A DNA stretch of 64,000 nucleotides from Odontesthes bonariensis (Eukaryota > Chordata > Actinopteri > Atheriniformes > Atherinopsidae), in assembly GCF_027942865.1 (NCBI RefSeq), contig NC_134527.1:1748748-1812747 (forward strand), in the 5' to 3' direction. Below, piece after piece: positions 46,511 to 57,665 of this stretch; the stretch's first letter is position 1; every line of letters begins with the position of its first letter. The position numbers and the translations under genes are program-made. The notes beneath the pieces are model-generated. The model saw nothing but the letters and a program-made list of their open reading frames with translations. It made no database searches and was not told the DNA's origin.

Positions 46511-46573
46511 ACATCTGGGGCTCAGCTCAGCACCTGAGAGCCTGCCCTTCGTCCCTCCCTCTTCTCCTCTTCT

Positions 46574-49500
46574 TCACTCGATGCCTTTGAGCGCGTGGTA
46601 GATGTATTTCGGCAGGATCACGTATCCCTCGCCGAACGCCGGCGGCGCCTCGCTGCCGGACCGCGGCGCCTCGCAGGCGCTCTTCAGCCTCTTCAGCTGC
46701 CGCTCCTGCCGCCGGCACTTCTGCTGCGTGGTCTTCAGCTTCTTCCTCAGGTGCTCCACCTGCTCCTCCAGCTGCTCGATGCGCTTCTTCTGCTGCGCCG
46801 AGTCCTCCGCCGTGTAGTTGTGGTCGCAGGAGACCACCGCCAGGCCGCTGCAGATGTCGGGCAGGCTCCTGCTGGGCTCCGCCTCCAAGGTCAGGCCAGA
46901 GGTCACGGGCAGCAGCAGCGGCAGCGGGAAGTCCATCTCTGAGGGGAAGGGGTCCTCCAGGGGGTCCGACTGCGAGACAGAAAGAATTCAGAAAGCTGCT
47001 TTCTCCATGAACAATTAAACAAATTTAAAGAACAATTATTTATTTATTTTAGGGCTGGGCGAGTTAACTTGTTAATTATTTATACCGATAAATATTTTAT
47101 CGCGCATTAACGCAGGTTTTATTATTTATTTTATTATTGTAAAAGTCTGTTGCTCACAGGCTTTTATTTTGTAAAAGTCTGTTGCTCACAGGCTTTTACT
47201 CTGTAAAAGTCTGTCGCTCACAGGCTTTTATTTTGTAAAAGTGTTGCTCACAGGCTTTTATTTTGTAAAAGTGTCGCTCACAGGCTTTTATTTTGTAAAA
47301 GTGTCGCTCACAGGCTTTTATTTTGTAAAAGTCTGTCGCTCACAGGCTTTTATTCTGTAAAAGTGTTGCTCACAGGCTTTTATTTTGTAAAAGTGTCGCT
47401 CACAGGCTTTTATTTTGTAAAAGTGTCGCTCACAGGCTTTTATTTTGTAAAAGTCTGTTGCTCACAGGCTTTTATTTTGTAAAAGTCTGTTGCTCACAGG
47501 CTTTTATTTTGTAAAAGTCTGTTGCTCACAGGCTTTTATTTTGTAAAAGTCTGTCGCTCACAGGCTTTTATTTTGTAAAAGTCTGTTGCTCACAGGCTTT
47601 TATTCTGTAAAAGTCTGTTGCTCACAGGCTTTTATTTTGTAAAAGTGTCGCTCACAGGCTTTTATTTTGTAAAAGTTTGTCGCTCACAGGCTTTTATTTT
47701 GTAAAAGTCTGTTGCTCACAGGCTTTTATTTTGTAAAAGTCTGTTGCTCACAGGCTTTTATTTTGTAAAAGTCTGTTGCTCACAGGCTTTTATTTTGTAA
47801 AAGTCTGTTGCTCACAGGCTTTTATTTTGTAAAAGTCTGTTGCTCACAGGCTTTTATTTTGTAAAAGTCTGCTGCTCACAGGCTTTTATTCTGTAAAAGT
47901 CTGCTGCTGTGGAACAGGAAAAGAAAGTAATCGGCGGATCCACCAAACATGGAGAAGGGTACGGAACTTTTACTCGGCCATTTTCATGTTAAAGTTCTTC
48001 CAGACGGCGGAGTCGACAGAACCAAAGTCATCTGTAAACACTGCCAAGTTGAATTGTCTTCTCAGCGTAGTAGTTCCAGTCTAAAATATCACTTATATAT
48101 GTATAATTTGTGAAGGATTTTGTGTTTATTTATGATATTGCTTCATTATTCTTCTATTTTTGACTTTATTGGAAGCAATTCTGTTTTTTGTCTTTTGACG
48201 ATTATTTTTTCTTCTTACTTTAGTATTTGTAAAAATATAGGTTGATGATAGCTTCATTTTGTTCAACAGGACAGGCTTAAATATAAGCATTACGCTTCAG
48301 CCTTTTCAGTCATGATTGTACTGAACACATTTGTTGTTTTCTATGTGACTGAATAAAACAAACAAACAAACAAACAAACAAACAATGTCAGGCAGAGCCT
48401 GCTGGGGCCTGCAGAGCTGACCCAGAAGATATTTCTGGGCAGAGGTGGAAAATAAGCCACTTTTCTTATAAATCAGATGCATAAAACAGCAAGAAATAAC
48501 CTCACAGTTAACTGATTTTTAAAGAATACGAATAAACTTTCACAGTTCAGAGAATGTGAAACAAGAACAAGCTTTAATGTGATGTTTTCTTTCATGAAGA
48601 TACCATTCTGTATGATTTCCCTTTGAGATAGATAAATAACGCATGAGTTTGATGCCTCTGGTCTGATGTGTGTGGAGCAGAGGAGCCTCACCTTGCTGCT
48701 CAGGTTCAGGCTGAAGAGCGACGGCACGGCGTTCTCCTTCAGCACCCGGTTGTTGCACTCCCTCTTGAAGCAGTCTTTGGTGAAGTGCTGTGAGCAGATG
48801 TTGCTGTACTTTGTGGGCTTGAAGTTGTTCCTCCTCATCGCGGCGACCCATTTCCCACAAACATCTGGACGTGCCAGAGGAAACCTGCCGGAACCCGTCA
48901 GAAAGATGCACTGATGAGCATCAAACAAGTGGAACAAACTGCCAGTGGAGGTTAAACTTTCACCAAATGGAGACATTTTTAAATCCAGGTTAAAAACATT
49001 TCTGTTCTCATGTGTCTATGCATGAAATCTGCACGATATCTTTGAACTTATCTGGACTGTTGCTTGTTTTTAAATTCATTTGAATGATTTTATTTGTTTC
49101 CCTTTATATTCTTTAATGTATTTTAATGCCTCTTCCACTCCCTGCTGCAATGCTTTTATTTTATGTAAAGCACTTTGAACTGTTTGTACATGAAATGTGC
49201 TACAAATAAAATTTATTTGATTTGATTTTATTTGATCAAACCAAACATTGGGTGTTACAGCTGCTCTGGAACTGCAGGTATTTAAGTTATTTAAGACTCA
49301 TGTCTGATTCACTCAGTCAGTTAAATGAATCCACTTTTCCTGTTTCTGACACATTCTGGTGATTAGAATCGTGCCTCAGAGCGCATGCGTGATGTCATGT
49401 TAAATTGGGTGTTACAATTATCTAAACCTGTGAAACCGTGATTCCATTTAATTAGGATGACGTCTAAACTTGACCAGGTAACTTGTTACTTTTGCAGAAG

Positions 49501-49834
49501 GGAACTGAGCGACTGACGGAACTTTAAATACAAGATTAAATACTTTAAATACAACAAATTTCCATTTTTCAATGACCTGTGGTCCAATTTTAAATTTTAA
49601 ATCTGCACACTTGTCTTATTCTGCATTTCTGTGCGACTGACAACAATCTTGCAACCAGAGACTTCTGACTCTGGGTCCCATCAGCAGTGCGACACACAGG
49701 CTTAAACACGCTTCCAAGGCTAATGCTAACTAGCTTTTACGTAAACACTTGAATTGAACTTACTTGTGGAAAGAAATTTCTTTGTCTTTGTGGTAGCGGT
49801 TCTTACAGCCATAGGCTGAGCACGTCTGAACCAT
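46574..49834 (-). CDS. thap1: THAP domain-containing protein 1
   Basis: Three coding exons: 49834-49764, 48884-48692 and 46969-46574, joined at GT/AG sites (aa|gtaagt, cag|gtttcc, aag|gtgagg, gcag|tcggac), giving 219 aa; human THAP1 is 213. The product is a nuclear zinc-dependent DNA-binding regulator. The THAP finger is complete: C5, C10, C54, H57, plus P26, W36, F58, P78 and the closing AVPSLF (76-81). Exon 3 carries the HCF-1-binding DHNY motif (137-140), a coiled coil (about 145-190, [20 protein letters not shown]) and the conserved end [10 protein letters not shown]. Start [20 protein letters not shown] matches the family exactly. Intron 1 contains an L2 tail; intron 2 contains hAT-like copy E. 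Confidence 0.96.
47050..48093 (+). mobile_element. hAT-like element copy E with 24-unit minisatellite (in thap1 intron 2)
   Basis: Left end TAGGGCTGGGCGAGTTAACT, then 24 occurrences of the gctcacaggc unit between 47147 and 47885. The BED ORF starts at 47950 (CKHC version) but breaks after KYHL, at about 48093, where unrelated sequence begins. The right terminus is lost. It lies antisense to thap1. Confidence 0.85.
47130..47905. repeat. 32/28-bp VNTR-like minisatellite
   Basis: The unit is gctcacaggcttttattttg plus taaaagtctgtt. Units lacking 'ctgt' (28 bp) are interspersed with 32-bp ones. Other copies of the host element have one (B), two (A, D) or eight (F) units. Confidence 0.95.
48358..48386. 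repeat. (CAAA)n microsatellite
   Basis: About seven units of caaa following 'actgaataaaa'. Confidence 0.9.
48916..49237 (+). mobile_element. L2-like LINE 3' end in thap1 intron 1
   Basis: acaagtggaacaaactgcca, ggagacatttttaaatccag, tttatgtaaagcactttgaa, then a tttgatttgatttt tail. It starts about 30 bp from the thap1 exon 2 acceptor, in antisense orientation. Confidence 0.85.
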
Positions 49835-49935
49835 GCTGGCAGTCCAGAGAGCACTTACAGACGCTCGGATAGCGACTGCTTTAAGCTCCGCTGCTGTTTC
49901 TGCTCACACTCCGCAAAGGCTTCACTGCCACTAAC

Positions 49936-49950
49936 AAAGATGGCGGCCAA
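49936..49950 (+). promoter_or_regulatory. YY1-type site in the thap1 promoter region
   Basis: AAAGATGGCGGCCAA is a full YY1 consensus, about 100 bp upstream of the thap1 ATG. YY1 sites close to the start are common in TATA-less vertebrate housekeeping promoters. Confidence 0.55.
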
Positions 49951-49959
49951 GCTGAGTCA

Positions 49960-52900
49960 CCTGACCCGCGTCCTCAGATATGATTGGCAGAGGTCAACTA
50001 CGCGGTTGACGGGCAGGAGAAAGTGTTAGAAACGTTGTACTTATAATATAGAAATGCTTCATGTGTAATGTAAAACAAAAATTAAATAGACAAAAAAATT
50101 TAAAAATTAAAATAAATAAATAAATAAAAACTTAGGGCAACGAAAAAAAAAAAAACGTACTTTCGGACTTGTAATGTCTCTAATGGTAATTGTAACTTCA
50201 TGTAAGTATTAATTTTCTAATAGCAACTAAAAAATAATACATATACAGAGAAATATTAACACTAAGAAGAAAAAATTTAAATAAAAAACAGGAATAATTT
50301 TTAAACGAAACGCTTAAATTATTAAAATACCGAGCAAACAAATTACTCAACCATTTGTCTCTTTACATCACTTTTGATGTAAAAACCTGAATGAATGTGC
50401 TCAAAGTACCATGACAGATGTATCACTCAACATCAACTAATAGTTTGTATTAAATACATATTTTTCTTTGAATTACGGATTCAGATGTGATCAGAACTGA
50501 GTGTTCATAAATAAAAAAGTAAAAAATACAAACCTTTTCAGATCTAATGTCGGCTGATACTACGAAGGAGACTTCATCAATAAAGGAGGTTTGGTCTGAA
50601 GAGCTTTATTCAGCAAAAACAAGACCAAAAAATGTACTGGAAACGTGAATATGATTTGCGGGTATACGTACTGTAGAAACAGTCCATTTGTTGAAAATAC
50701 AAAAAAGCAGAAAAAGGCCACAAGGCTCTCAAACACTCTGTAGATTCTGGACCCAACGTAGCTCACAGCCCAGTTTCTCAGCAGCTGAAAGCTTATTTAA
50801 ATGCTGTCAAAGCTAAGCGATGGCCGCTGATCTGTACACAGGCATGTCCTCTTTGACAATTATAATTATAATAATGATAATAATAACACATAATTACAGA
50901 GGCGGGAAAAAAGAGAAGAAATGAACACAAACTGGGAGCAAATTCTGATTATGGACATGACTCGTCCAGTTTATGCATCAGTTTTCCAACGAGATGGAAA
51001 CAGGAAGCCGGAGCTTTTGAGTGAGTTGCTCAAACTCTACTTACAGAAGTCACTGAATATATTTTCTACGCTGCGCTTCTCTGACCTGAAAGCTTTCACC
51101 GAGGGCAAAAAAAAGTAAAAACCAGGGAGCAGATTTGGCAAAGACGATTGTTTTAGTTTGGTTTACAGGAGCAACACTTTGAATAACCTCCGTCGTTCAT
51201 TAGTCATTAAAAACACTGAATATGTAACATAATCATCAGTTATCTTTTGTAAATCCAAGAATGCCGAGTTAGTTAGAAGTACCACCCGTATCTCACAGGC
51301 TTATTCAGCTAATTTAACTTGGTTTGAAACTAAACGAAAAGAGAGAAAGCTGCACCAGAAGTCCCCAGATCTTTCACTTTCTTGGACCTTTTAAAGGGTT
51401 CCTCCGCGCTTTATTATTTTCCAAAGCGTTCCACTACCCAGGAGAGACGAGGCAGATTAGTCAGCCGATGTTTTCTCATTGTCATCGTTTCACTCTGCAG
51501 ACAGAATCAAACGGATCTGCTTCAGCAGAGACAAAGAACATTTCAGTTCAGCCTTTTCGAGTCTCAACCCATCGTGCTGAAGGTTTCAACGAGGCAGTTT
51601 TAAGGCAGCCGAGCCTTTTTTTTTTTGGTTCGAATGTTACCAGAGGACATCTTTCTGGGAAATGTTGGAAGTTTAAAGTCTGAGAGCTTCCGTGTAAAAA
51701 ATAAACAGCTAGAGAGAGAATAATGAAAATAAAAACCCGTCAATTTAGACAAGAATGTATTTCCTGCCATCAGCCAATCACATTTTGAGTGCCTGTGTCC
51801 AAACTTCCAAATCCAAGTCAGCTCCATTCAGGGCTGTGAGCAGAAATCTGCCAAACTGTTCTGCACTGAATCATTGTCAAATAGTTTGTTGATTATCCGT
51901 TCAGTTTACAAAATGTTGCCAAACAGCGACCAGGTCTTAATCACCTGAAATGTCCCGTTTTGGTCAACATCAGAAGCCGGTTTACAGTGACTGAAGAGAA
52001 GTGAAGACGCTGCAGTTTGGGGCAAAATAAAAGATCAAATAAAAGACAAATAGAAGATCAAATAAAAGACAAATAGAAGATAAAATAAAAGATGCAGAAA
52101 TCTCCCACAGATTAGGATGTTTCTACTGAGAAAAATAAACTATGATAAATAGAAAGCTACTAAATACGCGTTCATGTTTGGGGGCTGTTGAATTCAGTCA
52201 GCCTCCATCAGACCGTGAATACTTTGGGGGGGTACAATTTAATCTCATGCTAAGACAACAAAAGAAATAATTAAAAGAAAGGAAAGGAGAGTGCAAGGTA
52301 GATGAATCCAAGAGTCGGTTGGGTATACTGAAAGTCTCTAAATACTGCATTACCCAGAAGCCCCTGGGGCCGGGATCTGCCCAGAGCCCAGAGTTTTATC
52401 ACATTCACAACACCGGAGCTCAGTGAGAAGCTGGGGGAGGAAACTGAGGACAGGATGTCTCCTGCAGCAAAGCCCTGAGGGACTCGTGGTCGGCTTCTCT
52501 CTTAAAGTTGATATGTACCGCTATATAAAGACGTTTCACACAGAGAAGCAGAAGGTCAACGACAGGAAGCAGATACCGATAAAAGCCCCACCATCACGCC
52601 GACGCAGCACAGAATCCAGCTTCAGGAGAGCCCAGTTTCAGACAGCAGCACTCTGATCTGAGAGGCTGTTCAGGCCTGGTACCGGCATCAGATCACATGT
52701 TTACCTGGATACTGAGCGGGTAAGTTTAGGTTAACCAGGTGAACACCGTGAACTCAGGACAGATGTGAACAGCCTCTCAGTGTCACGTGCTGATCCTGAG
52801 TGATGCATCGCTGCTGATCTACTGGGCAAACAAAAAAACAACAAACTTAAGATCCACTCACCAGCTTTCCGTGGGGCCCTGAACTCTGGCTGCAGCAGCC

Positions 52901-53090
52901 CATCAACAGAGGACTGAAACTCAGATAAAGAAGCAGCCGTTGTTCTGCTCGTTATGTGGAGAGGACACACAAGTTATTCATGTTACAGGGAGCGGAGATT
53001 CAGCAGATCAGCAGAGTCTGAGCACTAAGAACCACCGTGTGACAGAAGCTTCTCAGTCTGTTAAACATACAGCTGTCCACAGAGACTCTG
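49960..53090. other. Intergenic between thap1 and the next gene
   Basis: AT-rich at 50040-50560; no coding exon recognised. Tandem aaataaaagatcaaataaaag text at 52025-52085. Several 60-120 codon open frames have no domain. Confidence 0.45.
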
Positions 53091-53762
53091 TTAAAGGGAC
53101 AGTTCGCCTCTTCTGACATGAAGCTGTGTAACATCCCATATCAGCAACATCATTTCTGAACATCTTCTTACCCCCTGCTGCGTGCTGTGAGCAGAGTTCC
53201 AGCCTCGTTTTGGTGTTGATGAAGGTAGTCCGGCTAGTTGGCTGGGGTTTAAAAAATAAAGCGTTTTGCTTCTCAGAACAATATGCGTTCAACAGAGTAA
53301 TACATTTGCATCACAAAATGGTTCTCCAGGAAAAAAGTCAGACCTCACATCGCTTGGCGCTATTTTTGCCTCCCTTCATATCAATGCGTCCAATGTAAAC
53401 CGAGCAGTCCTCTGCTTCCGAGCAGCAAACACTGTAACAGGTGCAGCTATCGCTAGGTGGCTTGACGCATTGATATCAAAGGAGGCAAAAATAGCGCCAA
53501 GCGATGTGAGGTCTGACTTTTTCCTGGAGAACCATTTTGTGATGCAAATGTATTACTCTGTTGAACGCATATTGTTCTGAGAAGCAAAACGCTTTATTTT
53601 TTAAACCCCAGCCAACTAGCCGGACTACCTTCATCAACACCAAAACGAGGCTGGAACTCTGCTCACAGGACGCAGCAGGGGGTAAGAAGATGTTCAGAAA
53701 TGATGCTGCTGATATGGGATGTCACACAGCTTCATGTCAGAAGAGGCGAACTGTCCCTTTAA
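53091..53762. mobile_element. Complete palindromic TTAA element (reference copy)
   Basis: TTAA-AGGGACAGTTCGCCTC at the left, its complement plus TTAA at 53762. Almost the whole 670 bp is an inverted repeat: 53095-53395 pairs with 53460-53758, leaving a centre of about 65 bp (gtaaaccgagcagtcctctg ... cagctatcgctagg). It encodes no protein. TTAA duplication and AGGG ends suggest Kolobok- or piggyBac-type mobilisation. Confidence 0.85.
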
Positions 53763-53957
53763 ACATGTTAAACATGTTCTCAGAGACTCTCCACATTCCC
53801 TCTCAGTCTCTCTGACCGATGCCACCTCTGTACGTATCTACAGCAACTATGAAATCCTTGTAAGTCAAGTTCTCACGTTTTCCCTTTAAATGCAAAAAGA
53901 GAAAAACTGTACAGAACAACAGCTGGGAGTCCTTTTGAGATGGGTCCCTGAGCAGAT

Positions 53958-55090
53958 CTACTGCTCATCCTTCTCCTCCTCCTTCTCATCCTTCTCTTCA
54001 TCCTCCTCTTCTTTCTCTTCATCCTCCTCTTCTTTCCCTCCATCGCCTCCTGTTCCTTCCTTCTTGCCGTTGTTTTCTGTTTCTTTTCCGTCACCACCAG
54101 CTTCTTCCTCCTCTCCTTCTTTGGATTCCTCCTCATCTCCGGTGCCCTGAAATGACAACTTTTCATTAACCGGTAGATCTCGGTGTCACATTGAGCAGCC
54201 ATGTGTACATGTACGATACGATTAGATGTGATTCAATTCGATTCGATACGAGTCGACGCGATATAATTCGATACGATTCGGTACGATACGGTGCGATACG
54301 ATTCGATACGATGCAATACGATGCGATACGAGTCGATGCGATATAATTCGATACGAGTCGATATAATTCGATTCGATGCAATTCGATACGAGTCGATGCG
54401 ATATAATTCGATACGATACGAATTGATGCGATATAATTCGATACGATGCGATACGAGTCGATGCGATATAATTCGATACGATATAATTCGATACAATATA
54501 ATTCGATACAATACGATATAATTCGATAGATAGGAGCCATGTGGATACATGGGGTGTACCTGCTTGAGGCGGCTCCTCCTGTTGCGGTTCGGGACCCGGG
54601 CCTTCATCCTCCGGGACAGCGCCAGCAGCTTGTCGTGCCTCTGCCTCCTCTTTGCCTTCTCCGCCTCCTCTTTCCGCTTCTCCTCCGTGGGCTCAGAGTC
54701 AGACTCGTCCTGCCGCTGCAGCCGGCTGCGCTTCTTGGGCTGCACCGCCCTTTTCGGGTGACTCCTGCCGTTTCCCTTCTCATCCTCCTCCTCATCATCC
54801 TCCTCCTCCTCGCCGCGGCTGGACGACGAGGAGCTGTCGTCGCCCCCCAGGAAGGAGCGCTTTCTGCGGGCGACGGACCGGCTGTCGTCGCTGGACGTGG
54901 CTCCGGACTCCTCCTCCGGGGAGCTCTGGAAGTCGGATTGGGACCCGGAGGAGGAGGAGGAGGAGGAGAAGGAGCCCTCATCGCTGTCATCCAGGATGGA
55001 GGCGGGCAGGCCGATCTGCCGTTTCTTGGACGCGTCCACTTTGGTTTTCCGCATGGACGCGAACATTTTCCGCTTGTACAAACTCTCCAT
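53958..55090 (-). CDS. Unrecognised Ser/Glu/Lys-rich, probably nuclear protein
   Basis: Two coding exons, 55090-54560 and 54146-53958, joined in phase 0 (AAGCAG|GTACACC ... tttcag|GGCACC), giving 239 aa. It starts MESLYKRKMFASMRKTKVDA. In order come a basic N-terminus, a Ser-rich stretch (about 40-60), SSDDSRSVARRKRSFLGGDD, an acidic run EEEEDDEEEDEK (about 95-110), and a basic Arg/Lys block with possible nuclear localisation signals (KRAVQPKKRSRLQ; RRMKARVPNRNRRSRLK). An extremely Glu/Lys-rich tail ends KDEQ. A short 5' UTR intron (55174-55093, gtgagt...ctgcag) precedes the ATG, and a uORF (MLALLTQK) starts in the upstream exon. The start and splice sites look genuine, but I do not recognise the protein. 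Only the first exon of a longer alternative form could be missed. Confidence 0.7.
54216..54530. repeat. CpG-rich ATTCGATACGA tandem repeat in an intron
   Basis: Degenerate units of gatacgattcgatataattc fill most of the 413-bp intron of the gene above. The many TCGA and CGAT words make it CpG-dense. Minus-strand open frames rich in YRIELYRIDSYRI are artefacts. Confidence 0.92.
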
Positions 55091-55253
55091 GTCTGCAGGC
55101 GGCACCGAAGACAAGTGACATTAAACAGAAAAAAAGGGGGGAAAGCTCAGCTCGCTGGGCGTAAACACACTCACGAAACGGTTAGCTGTCCACTACCGTC
55201 TGCGCATCACAACAGTGTGTTATTTTGTGTTATTTCTGGGTTAAAAGAGCCAA

Positions 55254-55347
55254 CATGGCGCCTTCAGCCTTCCGTCGGCTCGGATTAAACCAACAGTTTC
55301 CTCCTAAAGAAGCTCCATTCAGCAGATTCTCTGTTGGAGAAGCCAGG
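55254..55347 (+). CDS. Candidate divergent first coding exon
   Basis: ATG 55254 in a favourable context (aacATGGCG) opens MAPSAFRRLGLNQQFPPKEA then PFSRFSVGEA, reaching a donor-like AG|GTGAGG at 55347. The frame would stop within two codons if unspliced. It lies about 80 bp from the 5' exon of the minus-strand gene, as in a bidirectional promoter. No matching downstream exon was found in this window, so it may be a short exon of a gene I cannot follow, or only a YY1-like ATGGCG motif. Confidence 0.3.
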
Positions 55348-55695
55348 TGAGGCTATATTTTCTGCGTGTGTTTATTGTTGTGACCCTTGCTGCTTCTTCT
55401 TCTCGTTCTTTTTTCCTTCCGCTACTTCTTCTTCTACGGAATCTGCTCCGCCTGTTACTTTAGCGCCCCCTTTGGCCGAGTTAGGGCACTACAGATGATC
55501 ACAACTGCGCGGTCATGAAAACTATTTTTAATGCATTAAAAATTAAATAACTGGGTAAACAAACGAAATTGTTAAATAAAAGACCCTGCAATTAAATGAA
55601 TGTTGCCCTTTATTTAAAACTTTAAAGTATTTATTACTTGGTATGTGTCAAGTATCTATATTTCAAGGTTTATCCCAGTTTTTTAATGTTTATAA
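55348..55695. other. Intergenic
   Basis: T/C-rich after the candidate exon; nothing recognised. Confidence 0.4.
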
Positions 55696-56555
55696 TAGGG
55701 CTGGGCAACGATTAAAATGTTTAATCTAATTAATCACATGATTTCCCTGATTAATCACGATTAATCACATTTGTACGCAGAATCCCAAAATGAATCCAAA
55801 AGTAGTGTATAGCTTTTAGCATTTAGCTTTATTTTAAATTTGCTGCCATATGAATGAAAGTGCCATAACATTTGTTGTGCAAACACACTTTTAACATCAG
55901 CATCTTTCTGTAGTTTTTATGTAGAAGCCTCGCTCCACTGTCTGTTTCCTTGAATGACTTGCTGCTATCAGTTGTGTGTTTTGCCTTTAAGTGATATTTT
56001 AGACTGGAACTACTACGCTGAGAAAACAATTCAACTTGGCAGAGTTTACAGATGACTTTGGTTCTGTCGACTCCGCTGTCTGGAAGAACTTTAAAATGAA
56101 AATGGCCGAGTAAAAGTTCCGTACCCTTCTCCATGTTTGGTGGATCCGCCGATTACTTTCTTTTCCTGTTCCACAGCAGACAGCAACAGACTTTTACAAA
56201 ATAAAAGCCTGTGAGCAACAGACTTTTACAAAATAAAAGCCTGTGAGCAGCAGACTTTTACAAAATAAAAGCCTGTGAGCAACAGACTTTTACAAAATAA
56301 AAGCCTGTGAGCAAAAGACTTTTACAAAATAAAAGCCTGTGAGCAAAAGACTTTTACAAAATAAAAGCCTGTGAGCAACAGACTTTTACAAAATAAAAGC
56401 CTGTGAGCAACAGACTTTTACAAAATAAAAGCCTGTGAGCTACAGACTTTTACAATAATAAAATAAATAATAAAACAGGTCCGTGGCGTAGTGGGCTGAG
56501 CAGGCGCCCCATGTACAGAGGCTATAGTCCTCGCTGCAGCTGGCCCCGGTTCTAA
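55696..56555 (-). mobile_element. hAT-like element copy F with BED ORF, eight repeat units and SINE head
   Basis: Left tagggctgggcaacgattaa (55696). The BED ORF is on minus at 56134-55829 (101 codons; HFHFKVLPDSGVD variant). Eight gcctgtgagc units (the 32-bp repeat in reverse) run to 56450, then a SINE head at 56478-56551. The distal terminus is missing. Confidence 0.8.
56478..56551 (+). mobile_element. Truncated tRNA-derived SINE
   Basis: ggtccgtggcgtagtgggct, gagcaggcgccccatgtaca, then ctggccccggttc, where it breaks off. It sits at the same internal position as the SINEs in copies B and G. Confidence 0.75.
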
Positions 56556-56655
56556 CTAACGTGCTACAGGGTTTCATAGATCCGTCACCATCAAGCTGGT
56601 TCTGTTCACCAGGAAAAAGAGATTGTGGACCTTCATTTCTTCTCTCCTGTGAAGA

Positions 56656-56825
56656 TTAAACGGACAGTTCGCCTCTTCTGACATGAAGCTGTATGACATC
56701 CCATATCAGCAACATCATTTCTGAACATCTTCTTACCCCCTGCTGCGTCCTGTGAGCAGAGTTCCAGCCTCGTTTTGGTGTTGATGAAGGTAGTCCGGCT
56801 AGTTGGCTGGGGTTTAAAAAATAAA
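56656..56825. mobile_element. TTAA palindromic family, single arm
   Basis: Begins TTAAACGGACAGTTCGCCTC and continues to ggctggggtttaaaaaataa; the opposite arm is missing. It is fused to the element fragment starting at 56826. Confidence 0.75.
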
Positions 56826-57665
56826 TATGTCCTTTCATGCCGTTTTATCAAAACATAAACATTTTTGATTGTTATTTGAGTGCCAACATGCACAGCTCGG
56901 CATTCAACATTAAGTTAAGTTCTGCTTTACTGCCCAGCCCTGCACTACACACTGCATTTTCCATTGGGATAATTCACCATAAACAACACAGAAAACAAAC
57001 TTACCCTGGCGAACACCAAAACACAATCATTCTGTAGACGTTTTCCTCCCAGTTTGATAATCCATCCGCTGTGGTAATAGTTGTATGGCTCCAAACTTTT
57101 GTGGGCCTTCATCTGTTGCTTGGTGTAGTTAGACGTCTGGAGAACCAGGTAGCTCGTTATGTCCACAGCCTCTATATTCGGCAAATCGTTCTGGTCTTGC
57201 GAAAATTCTCATTAAGTATGTGTCATGCCCAATGTATTTCTCAACTAACGCCAAATACCTTTCCCTATATGCCGGCTCCAAACCACTACAATAATCACTC
57301 ATCTTAGGTTAAAAACATTTCTTTTCTCATGTGTCTATGCATGAAATATCTTTTAACTTATCTAGACTGTTGCCTGATTTTAAATTCATTTAAATGATTT
57401 TATTTGTTTCTCTTTATATTATTTTATGTATTTTTAATGCTTCTTGCACTCCCTGCTGCAATGCTTTTATTTTATGTAAAGCACTTTGAACTGTTTGTAC
57501 ATGAAATGTGCTATACAAATAAATTTGATTTGATTTTGATTTGATCTTCATGTTGGTGCTGCTGTAGTCAAGCTTCCTGCCCACCAACTTAAATTTGCGC
57601 GCTCCCGTGATGACGTAACTGAAACCCTCCTGTTCTGGGTCCATCTGCAGAGACTTCCATCCATC
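56826..57665 (-). pseudogene. TE gene fragment, YqaJ-recombinase-type N-terminal exons
   Basis: Minus strand from 57305: MSDYCSGLEPAYRERYLALV, EKYIGHDTYL. Then, in another frame, PNIEAVDITSYLVLQTSNYT, KQQMKAHKSLEPYNYYHSGW, ending FARV at a GTAAGT donor (57003). Further upstream (57655-57560) reads MDPEQEGFSYVITGARKFKL. The wording fits the exon before the YqaJ-like nuclease domain in proteins of some fish DNA transposons (from memory). A frameshift and an inserted L2 tail show that it is dead. Confidence 0.55.
57307..57548 (+). mobile_element. L2-like LINE 3' end
   Basis: ggttaaaaacatttcttttc ... tgtaaagcactttgaactgt ... ttgatttgattttgatttga. It is inserted in the TE gene fragment above. Confidence 0.85.

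Noticed and set aside
46107..46590. Open frames in five of six frames (NTQKGARCGADVHP-type repeats)
   Set aside because: 42-bp minisatellite with a period divisible by three; openness in many frames is automatic.
46205..47905. CRISPR-like array impressions from regular repeats
   Set aside because: Units are contiguous or share near-identical 'spacers'; this is a vertebrate genome with minisatellites.
54166..54540. YRIELYRIDSYRI-repeat peptide on the minus strand
   Set aside because: Translation of the intronic ATTCGATACGA repeat; the flanking exons splice it out in phase.
54539..55288. 249-codon plus-strand frame opposite the Ser/Glu-rich gene
   Set aside because: Antisense of a low-complexity coding exon; the minus-strand exon has proper start and splice sites.
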